Shown here: positions 9,698 through 19,900 of the stretch, piece after piece | How the letters are laid out: each line of letters begins with the position of its first letter | Position numbering within the stretch: the first letter of the stretch is position 1 | From: Nemertoderma westbladi | Lineage: Eukaryota; Xenacoelomorpha; Nemertodermatida; Nemertodermatidae | Assembly (NCBI GenBank): GCA_032718475.1 | Contig: JAUCBJ010008964.1 | Coordinates: forward strand, 1-28,796 | Reading direction: 5' to 3' | Length of the DNA: 28,796 nucleotides | Notes under the pieces: model-generated | The model's database searches: none | Told to the model about the DNA's origin: nothing | The model's input: the letters and a program-made list of their open reading frames with translations, nothing else | Program-made: the position numbers and the translations under genes

Positions 9698-9901
9698 AAA
9701 TTAATTTTTAAAAGTCACTTCTGGGGATTTGAGATCCAGTGCAAGAGACTGAACATTGACTTTACATCCTCTAATTTCCCCAATAAACACCAGATACGAT
9801 CCATCCTGCTTGAAGAGGAGTACAGGATGGTCAGCCACTGCATGTGCCTTCAAGCAGAAAAAGAAGATCGACAAGACTTATATATGAAATATTTGTTATG
9901 A
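9698..9901 (+). other. Candidate exon of an unrecognised gene
   Basis: An open frame of 67 codons ends in TGA at 9899-9901. It has the composition of real protein: 'WGFEIQCKRLNIDF', then 'SNFPNKHQIRSILLEEEYRM' and a charged helix-like end 'QAEKEDRQDLYMKYLL'. A TAA at 9695-9697 closes the frame upstream and there is no ATG until deep inside it. It would therefore need splicing from an upstream exon; an AG at 9713-9714 could be the acceptor. No family was recognised. A fossil or chance open frame remains possible. Confidence 0.3.
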
Positions 9902-10740
9902 TGTAATATTTAAATTATTATCAATTATAATACTTTATTGTTTAATAAACAGGACAGCTTTCATCAGAACTTAGCAGAGAGAAGAAGGAATCCAGAGGAC
10001 CAATCAGCTATTCTTAACTAACCTAACTATTATAAAATACATTCATATAAAATAAATTCCTCCCTTTACTACTGTATGATGTTTACCTGGTGACCTGGGC
10101 GCGGCACTATCTTTCGAGTAAAATAAATTCCGATTCAGCAGTCAATTTTTCAAAACTATAATAATCTGTAACTTATATCATAAATATAAACTATAAAGTA
10201 TTTTTAATGCAAAACATGAAACAGAAGGATGATGCAGCTGAAAGTCAACAGTTTCATTAGTCTTTATTGAAAAGGAAATCGTTGTTGGACAGGGAAATTC
10301 TACAATAACAACAAAAACTAAAAAAAAAACATTATCAGGAAGAAGCAAAACCAAAAATGCCCTTTAATACAAAGTGAGGAATCTGTAATCAATGTAAGGA
10401 ATACATACATAAACATAGGCATATGGCATCTCATAAAACCTTTGTTTGATTATGGGGTGGACCTTACATAATTGAATAAGTAATAAGATCATAATCAAAG
10501 TGGTCAGTTACAATATAGGAAACGTTTGTTAGAACTAGAACAGGAACAACCATATACTGTGAATAATTTTGATTTGTTTTGATTGGATAATTAACTCGAA
10601 CCATATTGGTTAAAACATCAAAGAGTCACTATGCCCTACCCAAGCACTTAGTCTTCTTGAAGGCAATGATACTGCAACCTGTATGTATAGATGACAAGAA
10701 GGGTGACTACAAACTACAAACATAAATATCAATTGATTGT
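9902..10740. other. Unassigned AT-rich intergenic DNA
   Basis: No genes were recognised. A potential AATAAA lies near 9943, and an A-rich run lies near 10320. Confidence 0.4.
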
Positions 10741-11045
10741 GTCACCTTGTTTCTTGCGCTATACGGGTTTGTGAGGGTTCTGAATTCAATGGAATCAGTA
10801 AAAATTTAATAAGAGTTTTCAAACTTGTATTTTTCGCCGGTGGGTGAAAATTGTTGTGCCAGCACCAAATTTTGGACAATAAGCAAATTGATCAGTAGAT
10901 AGTATCATCTTGTTTCTTGCGTTATACGGGTTTATGAGGGTCCTGAATCCGATGGAATCAATAAAAACAGCACTGGACATCGCAAACTTGTACTTTTAGG
11001 TGATGGGTACGAAATTTGGTGCTAGCACCAAAATTTGCCAAATTA
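10735..11045. repeat. Two diverged direct repeats of ~163 bp
   Basis: The 'cttgtttcttgcg.tatacgggttt.tgagggt.ctgaat' block at 10746 recurs at 10909, a period of 163 bp. Each is followed by 'caaacttgta.tttt' and '.gc.agcaccaaa'. A weaker echo of 'gcgccc.agaaaacctg' follows at about 11099 and 11278. No coding potential was recognised. Confidence 0.65.
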
Positions 11046-11484
11046 CACCGAAAAATACAAGTACCAATGATCTGGCATAATGTATTCCATTAGAATCAGC
11101 GCCCTAGAAAACCTGAAAATGTGAATTTATAGCATCATATAAGTGAATTAAAAATTGTGTGTTCTAACTGAAAAGTGCTGGTTACTTGTTTTTTTTCATT
11201 TTTTTCCTGCGCAGAGAGGACTAAACAGCCATTTATAGTAATCATATCAGTTTTAAAATATTTTCCAATGTATTTTGCGCCCCAGAAAACCTGTAATGAA
11301 AAACAATTAGCCGAAAAATGTAACTTTCAAATTTTGTGAAAATTGTGCACTACTTGTAATTTTGGTGCTGCAATATAACAAGTACATTTTTTCGAAAATT
11401 TTTTTCGGTCGCATCCAGACTAGTGATACCTACGTACAAACAAAAAATCATCAGACGTTTTCGTAAAAATTTGTAGATTTTAGA

Positions 11485-11531
11485 GGGGGGGGGGGGGGTC
11501 AATATGACCCTCCCCCCCCCCCCCCCCCCCC
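11485..11531. repeat. Inverted poly-G / poly-C pair
   Basis: A run of 14 G (11485-11498) is followed by 'tcaatatgaccct' and a run of 20 C (11512-11531). The inner 'gggtca'/'tgaccc' arms extend the symmetry, so the block could fold into a strong GC hairpin. Confidence 0.9.
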
Positions 11532-11739
11532 TGTGATTTGTCCACGAAGCTAAGGAAAATCAACTACTTTCGCTAAGAAAGATTTTCCTTAGCTGAGATG
11601 GTCTATTCATAGTGGGCTATTTTACTTGTGTGAGGCAGATTTGGTTTTTTTTGACCCCAGCCAAAACTAGCCTTTAAAAGTACCCTGAAATTTTGCATGT
11701 ATATACTACTCGTCGAGGCGCATCGTTTGGGCTGCGTCT

Positions 11740-12691
11740 CATATCCAGGAAAAATCTGGTTTCCATGGCAACGGACTTAGAATAAAGTCTATGTATTTCA
11801 AGTCAATATTTATAACTCTATTTGTAGGAAAACTATAATACATATAAACTTGGGGTTTCTCAACCCAACTATAAGGTCCATAGCAGAGCCGATTGAGGTT
11901 CAATAGAAAATCCAGTTGCCTTGGCAACCAGGCTAGACAGATGTTAAAATTTACAAAATGTTAATTTGAAGCCTAAGGAGAAGGTGTTATGTCTTGGGAC
12001 CAACCCCTACCCCCACTATATGACTTATTCTGCGTCCGAATTTCATTGTTTAATTTTGCAGTTACCATGACAACCGCTGAAAACAGATGTTTTTATACAA
12101 AAATAACTCATTTGGACATAGACTTCGCGATAAAATTTTACGAAACTGGATGTGTTATCTGGACCATTAGTTGGAACTTTTAGTAAAACTGAAAACATTC
12201 CAGAAATATCTTGTTACCATGGTAACTGGAGTTTATTAAAGTCTATATCATTCAAGTCTAAATTCAATACTCTATTTGTAGCAAAATAATGTAATAAATA
12301 TAAATTTGGGGTTTTGCAACTCATCTGTAAGGTCCATATACAATCCATTCGAGGTTAATTACACAATCCAATTACCATAGCAACAAGACTAAGCAGATGT
12401 TAAAATTTCTAAAATGATAATTTGAAACACAAGTTAATAGTATTATGACTTGGGACCAAGACCTACCCCAATTATATGACTTATTCTGCATCCGAATTAC
12501 ATTGTTCTATTTTTCAGTTTCCATGACAACCACTGCAAACAGATGCATTTTGATAGAAAATCGGTAATTTGGACATAAACTACAATATTTTCTGAAACTT
12601 GGTATGTGTGTTATCTGAACCACAATCTGGACTGAATCTTTTTTCAAAGGTAAAACCAACAGTTCCAGAGAACTCTAGTTTCCATGGGAAT
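11740..12691. repeat. 454-bp tandem repeat (about 2.1 copies) with X-box-like palindromes
   Basis: Landmarks recur at a 454-bp period: 'agtctat...ttcaagtc' at 11786 and 12240, 'gggaccaa.ccctacccc' near 11997 and 12451, and 'tatatgacttattctgc.tccgaatt'. The third copy stops after 'ttccagagaa'. Each unit carries three CCATGG-centred palindromes about 150 bp apart, so it looks like a trimer of an older ~150-bp monomer. A decayed relative lies at about 16920-17040. Confidence 0.85.
11759..12691. promoter_or_regulatory. Array of seven RFX X-box-like sites
   Basis: Sites: 11759-11772 gtttccatggcaac, 11915-11928 gttgccttggcaac, 12061-12074 gttaccatgacaac, 12213-12226 gttaccatggtaac, 12371-12384 attaccatagcaac, 12517-12530 gtttccatgacaac, and a decayed 12678-12691. 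The second and fourth fit the RFX consensus GTNRCC(N0-3)RGYAAC fully and the others miss by one to a few bases. Spacing is 146-161 bp. Binding is inferred from sequence only, and the palindromes may merely be conserved parts of the repeat. Confidence 0.4.
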
Positions 12692-12775
12692 ATAAGTTAA
12701 TTATTGGCAAATGCTACTAAACTAGGCTAAGCAACGAAACAAATTGTGGCCGTTTGATTTTCCTTAGCTTCGTGG

Positions 12776-13265
12776 TTGCATTTCCTTTAGGAAATGCCTT
12801 TCTAGTACAATAATTGGTACTAATAGGGTTAAGTCCATCGAAAAAAGTTAATAACATTAAATTGAAATATGTAAGAATAAACAAAGAAAATATAATCGAA
12901 GAAATATAAATATTAATCAGACAGAAAAATTAAAATTTTATTATTTTTATTTAATATTCTTAATATATACATATATATTTTCTTTAAATATAAATGATTG
13001 GATACTAATCTAGAAACTATATGCAACCAATAATGGTAAAGGGAATGTATAGACACCAAGCAGAAGCAAGAAGCATATTTACATTATATACATGAATATA
13101 CTTGATGAATATATGAATATGGCTTGATTCTGTGGTAAACTGTCTTCCATATTAATATAAAAACTGCAAAATTCAACTAATAATTATAATAATCAGTATG
13201 TACAGTGGTATGATGTATGTAGAACCACTCAACAATATAAGTGAATTTATTTACTCACTTAAATA
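12776..13265. other. Very AT-rich unassigned DNA
   Basis: No genes or clear repeats were found. TA-rich runs lie near 12940-12990. Confidence 0.4.
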
Positions 13266-15200
13266 CTCATGATGCTCAGTGCGAATTCATTGAATAAAAA
13301 ATGGAAGGAATTACTTGCACAAAGAGTATATAAGACGTCAGTCAACTTTTGCGGAAAGGATGAAAACCAGAATCTACAGATGTCTTTGGCTCTCAAGTGC
13401 TACTACAGGCCTGAAATGGACTTGGAATATACCGGTTATAGAGGAGGAGGGTGATTTGTTTTGGAAAACCTTCAGACAATGTATCATTCTGACTCATTGT
13501 ATCATCTATGACAATGAGGGAAAATCAGTGCCAACCATGAGAGAAGTCAAAATAAAACACGGCCAAGATTTCATAGATCATTGAGCCTACTTAGCTGCTA
13601 TGGTGATCTTCGTGTAACCAGCAGGAAACACTCCATCCAGTGGGTAGATCAGATCAAGGTGATGCAGCGATATCAAACTGAATACCCTAAGCAAGAACCT
13701 AGGAGATCTTTTGTTATCATTCTCAGCAACTTGGATGGGTTGGTCTTCATCTGCCATATTTTGGTGGACCCAGCCAACAGGAGCACTTTGGATGCTACTA
13801 GTGGAAATTTAAAATGAAATCATTAAGATTGGCTCTGATATCAAGGCATACCTTCTTCGAGGTGACCACATTCAAAATGGGCCAATCAAAAGGGCCCCCT
13901 GGGCAATTTTCTTAACGTAGACTAGGTAAACCATCACCTTGTTATGTGGAGCCCTTCATCGTGATCAAAATGATACAACTTCGTAAATATTCATTCTAGA
14001 ACATGAAAATAATTTAAAAATTTGTTCACCAGTTTGTTGCGAAGGCGAGTTGATTCTATCAGTCTATTGGTTATCTGGTTTCTGGCTTCCTGCATATCAA
14101 GCTGACAGCTGAGTCTGATAGCCTAGTTGGCAAAGCAGGGAAAGAGCTTCCCTTTCCCTCCATTGCTAATAAAACAGTTTATTTGTCAAATGGGGGAGGG
14201 GGGGGGGGTAAATTACACTTGTTTCACATCAAATATAAAGGGGCCCTGGATTTTCCACAAATATGTTACCCTGGGCCACTTCTTCCACTCGATGGGTCTG
14301 TCAAGAAGTATGACTGGCTTTTACGAGGTCAGGAGTATAAAGGATATCAGATATCTGGTAGTTTTAAATGGGGGACTGGACTTCAAGCCACAGAAGTTCA
14401 AGAACTTCATGAAGATGTACAACCTATATGAAAATATTGTGGTGGCAAATTAACTCCACAAGACACCCAATATGATGAGATGTTGACTGTGACTGGAAGA
14501 TCCACACCCACTGGGACAAGAGCAACCACCATAACTATATCTATATGCCATGGAGTCATAACTTCCTAGCAAACTAGGCAGTTTCGACTGGCTGCCTTCC
14601 ATGAATACGAGTTGAATAATGTTCTTGATCATGCATTCCAAGCTGTCATTAATACCCTGCAGGAGGAATCATGTAATTAACTTTTGAAGTCTAAATGGAC
14701 CTTCCAATATTACAACAATGGTGGAGACTCTTGTCTTCGATGGTCTGGAGATCTTATTACTCCTAGCAGTCTACTACTTATTCCTACCTCAAAACATCAA
14801 CTTGAACTTGAAGCATTAAAGAGGCAGTCAAAGTAAATGGTGATGACTGAACCTGAAAAGGACTCAGGACCTATGAATACATTGGTTCGTCTCAAGGTCG
14901 GATGATGCTGTAAGATCCGAAATTATTTATTTGAAGAATATATTCTTAGGAAAACAGATTGAGTTGGAAGCCCTGGGTGTCTGTTCTCAAAGACAAGTTA
15001 GCAATGGAACAGAGAAGTAAATGCTACCCTAAAATCCGAGATGGTAGACTGCAATTAAATGAAAGCACCCACCAACACCAATTGCTACAAGTAACAGGTA
15101 TACCAAGTGAGGCTAAGTATTCCCTGAGGCATCTAGGAAAGTTAAACCCATTGTACAGTCAGGTAATAATAGAACACGGCCCCAACAGACTTTGAATCAC
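13266..15200 (+). pseudogene. Decayed coding-like region, family not recognised
   Basis: Overlapping short open frames hop between the three plus-strand frames, as in a frame-shifted old coding sequence. Examples are 13315-13584 ('TWNIPVIEEEGDLFWKTFRQ'), 13581-13817, 14183-14431 ('YDWLLRGQEYKGYQI'), the same frame past a TGA to 'CGGKLTPQDTQYDEMLTV', and 14959-15195. Base composition is less AT-rich than the flanks. I cannot match it to a known transposon, viral or host family. No ATG with a sustained frame, splice structure or terminal repeats was identified. A G-rich run (14192-14208) interrupts it. It could be an old transposable element or simply non-coding. Confidence 0.3.
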
Positions 15201-15660
15201 TTTCATTCTGAATATGAAAGGGATATTGCTATAACAGGTGCGAAGCTTCTCTCAAATAAAGGGTCACGAAGTTTAATAATTTAGTTAAGGAAATATAAAT
15301 AGCTCAGAACAGATCACCATACTTGTCATAGGATACCTTAATATTGGGGTGACCTTCTTTGAATTCATTGTAAACTTTTATTATTGTGAACCAACTCAGC
15401 ATATATCACTTATTTGGCATATGCTCGTACCTGTAATGAGAGATTTGAGGTTTGAATGACTCAATAATATGTTCTCGTATGGGGGTCTCATCTATCTTAT
15501 TGCTAGGGTCATGATGACTTTGTGAGTCATGATATGGTTCAACAGATTCAATTAATCCACACATGTAATATAGTCTTCAATACTATTATTCTTAAGCCCC
15601 GAAATCCGTATATTAGCAAAATAAAGTAGATATAAAACAACTTATAGCACAAAGTACAAA
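15201..15660. other. Unassigned intergenic DNA
   Basis: No supported feature was found. Confidence 0.4.
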
Positions 15661-15903
15661 TTGCACCACTCTAAAAGGCCCAACACCAAGCGGGTGGGAG
15701 ATCAATACCGATCCGGTAGGTCAGATCCCTGTAAACCTGCACCGTCCCCAAATCCAAGACCCTGCCACGGCCGACGACCACCACGCACACAGAGGGAGTT
15801 GGAACGGAGTAAGGAAAACTGGAGGCGCCTCCGAACTCCACCCAAGACACAGGCGAGGCGGCGTTCCCCCATACTTTGCCGTCGCGAGACTAAGGTCGAC
15901 TAA
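15661..15903 (+). pseudogene. GC-rich fragment resembling a retroelement ORF1/gag tail
   Basis: An abrupt GC-rich patch within AT-rich DNA. It encodes an 80-residue open frame rich in Arg and Pro: 'KPAPSPNPRP', 'RRPPRTQRELERSKENWRR' and 'TPPKTQARRR'. Basic, proline-rich stretches with a 'P..(Q/L)RR..ER....' helix occur in the gag-like first proteins of many invertebrate LINEs and other retroelements, but the likeness is general. There are no zinc-knuckle cysteines. It stops at a TAA (15901-15903). Both strands are open here because GC-rich DNA lacks stops, so the coding strand is itself an inference. Confidence 0.3.
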
Positions 15904-15956
15904 GGTCTTCAATACTTGATTATTTGTTGACTTACGACAATGAGATGTTAGCAAAT

Positions 15957-16121
15957 AGAGTCAAATTACAAGAGTTCTTGTACCTTTCCATTCTGTCCTG
16001 CCATGTGCGAGCTCTTTTCTTTTTCGCAGGTTTACTTCTCTTTTTGTTTTACCTTTCCACGAACATCATCAGCATCGATGGACGATTCACTGGTATTTCC
16101 AGACGAGTCATCATTATTCAT
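15957..16121 (-). pseudogene. Possible decayed start of a nuclear or transposase-like protein
   Basis: From an ATG at 16121-16119 the minus strand reads an acidic start ('MNNDDSSGNTSESSIDADDV') and stops at 16032-16034. One base over, it continues with a lysine/arginine-rich stretch ('KPAKKKRARTWQDRMERY') down to about 15965. An acidic head followed by a nuclear-localisation-like cluster is common in transposase and DNA-binding protein N-termini. A short acidic open stretch ('PEVQEPDEIEEPVENV') also lies on the minus strand near 16225-16290. There is no family assignment, and chance is a real alternative. Confidence 0.2.
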
Positions 16122-17347
16122 TGATGACTACTCTATAGGTTAATCCTAATCCAAATCAGCTGGGTCTCTATTCTAGATGGAGTATAAATTACTTTACAAT
16201 TTTCTTCAGTGGACAATGATATTCAATATGGAAACATTCTCCACCGGTTCCTCTATTTCGTCGGGTTCCTGCACCTCTGGGGAACCAAAACTTTCCCAAT
16301 GTCTATTGGTTCCCCTGGTGTGTCATTATCAGGATGAACGAACATGAATATCAAATCCATGAAACCTTCCAGTATCCAACATCAGTATAGTGCAAAATCA
16401 CAAATTAGACAGTAAAATTTAAATTTTTACAAAAATCTGAGAATTAAAAACATAGGGTGTTCTGTTCAGCCACATGCTTCTGTAATAAAATCTAAAGGAT
16501 TTAAAATTACCACTACTTTCTGAAAGGATTACCTTACATTAAAACTAAGTCTAGCACGCTATTTCTTGATTGGTGCTAATTTTGTTGAATATAAGTATTG
16601 TGTGTTGACTTAAAATCTTTCATGGCAAAACACCTTATCCATAGGCACAATGTGTTCAAACCACCTCTGTTGCCTAAATATAAGATAAGGTGATGTTCCA
16701 TCCAGTGGTAGGCTTGAGGTTCCCCTATGGGGTGATACGAAATCGAAAATAGCCACTTTGTTTCAAAGAAGCTTCCAAATTATGTTTCAAAGTTACTTCC
16801 TTCCTATTTAATGTGAAAATAAGAGGTTATAAGAGAAGTGGATTAGTCTAATAAAAAAAATTTTAATTTTCGACAATGGGTGTTTTGCCTTAGGAAGGCA
16901 GAACAGTGATATGATGGGAACAACTAACACCTACCCCCACTATATTGAGTATCATCTATCAGATGGTTGGTGTTTTGAATTCCCGTTTTCATGGTAATGG
17001 GTTGCTATGGTTGTTACTGCAAGAACAAATGCACCTACAGTCATTGAAACACATAATAAAACATTTCCAAGGCCCATAGGCCTTGAACTTCCCCAGGAGC
17101 CCGTAGTAATAGCTCCTCAGTGTAGTTGTTTCTAACTTATCATAGTCCCATATCTCTGAATCCATTAAAATGGAATGATAGCAATCTCATTAGCTGATCC
17201 TAAAGTGGTGTGGTACATCCCACAAGGATGCCACCTGGCAAGTGACTTGTATGGTATGTATATATAAATATATATATATATATCATAGTGTGAATATAAT
17301 TTTTGAACTTTGCTTCCAACCAATGGTGCACAACCTGGCTTTACAAT
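16122..17347. other. Intergenic DNA with one satellite-unit relic
   Basis: About 16920-17040 resembles the 454-bp unit ('ctacccccactatat', then 'gttttcatggtaat'). A TA microsatellite lies at 17258-17282. No gene was recognised. Confidence 0.4.
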
Positions 17348-18215
17348 ATACTACTACTACTAGGTCGAGCGAAATCGGACAATGGAAATGAGACCCTTCC
17401 AGGCTTCCCGATTTTCCATAGTTGTTGCAATTTCGTTTCTCCCAAGTCCAGTATACCTTTAAAGTTGGTCTATATATGTCATAGCCAGTCATCCACAGCT
17501 GCCCTTTCCTTGTTTTGGTTACGAGAAAAGTAGATCTGGTATAACCTCATGTTTACTTATAAGGCAGTGCCCACTGAATCTTCCTATGTGTTCATGGAGG
17601 GTGGTTGATACAGATTGTATTGTACCATAAAGCTCGGGATTTGCCATATGTTGTCTCCAGCTGATGTTTAGGGCTGCCCTTAGTAGTCTTGTGTAGCAAC
17701 CATAAATTCATTGTTCAAGTGACTACGTCAGTGTCCAGGCCTCACACTCGTATAAAAATACACTTTCCACTGTGGTTCGAAAGAACTTAGACTTTAGGCA
17801 CCTGGAGAGGTTTCATTTCCAGTTGGTATACATTTTTTATAGAGTTATCCATGCTTTTGCTTTCGTAATTTCTGTCTTCTATGCTGCTCTCTATCCATGA
17901 CCCAAGGTATTGGAAGTCATCAATGCCTTTTAGTTGATTATTATCAATGGTGAGTGGTCAGTCTTCCATTAACATTAAGTCATGTTTTCGGTTTAAATGC
18001 AACCCTATCCCATTAGCACGTTTTACATTTGTCTAGTAGAATAATATTAGAAATCATGTCATTGGCAAAGTATAAGCATTGGCAAGGGTATCTGTGACCA
18101 TGTGAAGGATATATACTGCTTCTACATTTCAATAGTGTGAACCAAATCTTCACCAGTTGTGGCTATCCTCATTCTATAATTGCATCAAATACAATTATGA
18201 ATAGTAATGCAACCA
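17348..18215 (-). mobile_element. Dead antisense LINE, reverse transcriptase 3' half
   Basis: Read on the minus strand, broken frames give reverse-transcriptase landmarks in order. They are 'LFIIVFD' (about 18195-18215), an altered motif C 'FANDM' (18055-18069, Asn in place of the first catalytic Asp), 'YLGSWIESSIED' (about 17878-17912), 'AALNISWRQHM'-like sequence (about 17660), and the C-terminal 'TGLGRNEIATTMENREAW' (about 17390-17445, with frame breaks). The last coding block ends just before 'cgacc' and a (TAG)4 tail (17348-17362). It is the same broad group as the LINE at 1776-4175 but a different, older subfamily. The 5' end is missing. Confidence 0.8.
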
Positions 18216-19149
18216 ATAATGTATTATGCCCAATACAATAATATAATAAATGTATTGCCTTCACTACACCAACCACTTTCAAACTGAGGCAGCAGTACCA
18301 GAGCTTCTGTGTTATAATATAATAATCCAATGCCACCACCAATAATGATCTGTTATCCTATAAGCTCTTAGTATGAAAGTACACTTTCCAGGCTTTACAA
18401 TAAATTATTAAAATTGTGTATGTGTGTGTGTTTTGCTGGTTTTAGGTGTAGTTTCTTAGTTTAACATCTGTCCTTAGGGTAGCTGATGAGCCAATCCTGG
18501 CGAAACACATGCAAAAATGTAACTAATAAATATTTGGTCACACCATGGTATCTAATTTTACTTACAGTATTTAACAGGGTATACTTTGTGTCCCTGTTTA
18601 AATAAAATGATTACTACTTACGGTTGAGTTGAACAGATAGGAACATGTTTTTTCTTTGTTTCCAATTAAGGAAAAGTTTTTTAGCACAATATTGGCTTGA
18701 TTTAATTCATAACATACCTATTTTCAATAAATATATATATATATCATATACATAATATACAAAAATTTAGCATATTAAGTTTCCTATTATAGAAAAGAGA
18801 AGATACTTGGATGCAAGGGATGTATTTCATTTCATTTCATTTGTTTAATTCGCATGTATTGACAAAATAATATACATTATATAAATGTGTATGCATTACA
18901 CATGGGTTCAATAATCTAGAAAATATTGCACAATTCTACATAGATATTACACTTTCTGTTTCATAAATTAAACATGATAGAGTGTTCAAAACAAATTCCG
19001 CCTAAAATGGCAATAAATAAAATCAATTAGATGAAAATGCAGAAAAAGACCTTATAGTACTTTTAAAATAAATACTTTTAAATATAATTCATGTTTGAAC
19101 ATACTATATTAAAAAGAACCCAGTAAAGGATAAGGATATCTGGTCCCCG
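18216..19149. other. Unassigned AT-rich DNA with microsatellites
   Basis: A GT-rich run lies near 18417-18432, a TA run at 18728-18742 and a TTCAT repeat near 18829-18841. 'gctgatgagccaatcctggcgaaacacatg' (about 18481-18510) looks like part of a dispersed repeat but could not be assigned. Confidence 0.35.
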
Positions 19150-19365
19150 TTAAGAGCAATGTTTACTCTTGATTACAATATTGCAGTATTCTATTTCTCT
19201 TCGCAGTGTAGGGAATCTTACAATTAAAGCAGTTTCGGAGGAAGCTCTGACTAATTTGGACAGCAGTAGACCACTGGGCATAACGCGAGATTTCAAATTG
19301 TGCCGATGGTATTTGGAGAGAATGAGTGAGATCATGCTGGGGAGTGCATAGTTTTGTAAATCCAC
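19150..19365. other. Unassigned block open on both strands
   Basis: Both strands are open for 60-71 codons (plus 19169-19351, minus 19150-19365). On the plus strand, 'SVGNLTIKAVSEEALTNLDS' reads like protein. The minus-strand frame reads 'SLILSKYHRHNLKSRVMPSG'. No family is recognised and the strand is unresolved. An AT-rich (ATA)n microsatellite follows at 19411-19436. Confidence 0.2.
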
Positions 19366-19739
19366 CCTATAAGTGCTGCACAGCGACTGGCTCCTGTGAT
19401 ATTTTCTATAATAATATATAATAATAATAATAATAGATTAAATGAAAAGCGATGTGGATAAAATATGAAATGAACTTGTTAGGACATGAGACTGCTCTCT
19501 GTAACAGTCCAAAACCGTCAGTGTAAATCACGGATGTAATCAGAGGAGTGTGGAGAAGACCATAGAGCGGTATAGAGAACGCTTTGCATATCGAAGTTTA
19601 AATTACGAAATGATGGATATACTGTTGTTCGTTTCTCACCAATTTCATTTTCTTCCATAATTGGTCCCCGGATAATTCATACCCATAGAAAAAATATGAA
19701 TTTTAAAAATGGGTCCAAATTGCCCGGGTCCGAATTGTC

Positions 19740-19900
19740 CTACATCCAGAATAAATGGAGCTGTTTGGAACACATACTCACACTAAGGATGATTATTGAT
19801 TTTGCCAGGAGATTAAAGCTGAAACTTTTCATGGTGTTTATCGATTTTAACACGTTCGTGGGGCCTTCGCGGAGCACGAGGCCAGTTATGAAATACAAAT
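19740..19900 (+). pseudogene. Small LINE reverse transcriptase fragment (motif A region)
   Basis: The frame reads 'EHILTLRMIIDFARRLKLKL' followed by 'FMVFIDFNTF'. This matches the usual non-LTR polymerase order of an 'I.TLR.IID.A' helix, then basic residues, then 'F..FIDF.KA'. The lysine-alanine pair after the motif A aspartate is lost. The similarity fades at about 19870. It is an isolated relic of a third LINE lineage. Confidence 0.6.

Larger units (their letters stand above)
11542..12775. mobile_element. 1.23-kb element with 21-bp inverted ends and tandem core
   Basis: Perfect 21-bp inverted repeats lie at 11542-11562 (ccacgaagctaaggaaaatc + a) and 12755-12775. Directly inside the left end is a perfect 14-bp stem with a 19-nt loop (11548-11561 pairing with 11581-11594). 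The interior is mostly two copies of a 454-bp unit. The architecture of inverted ends, subterminal hairpin and satellite-like core fits a nonautonomous transposon, perhaps Helitron-like or MITE-like. No transposase is present and no target-site duplication was found. Confidence 0.6.
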
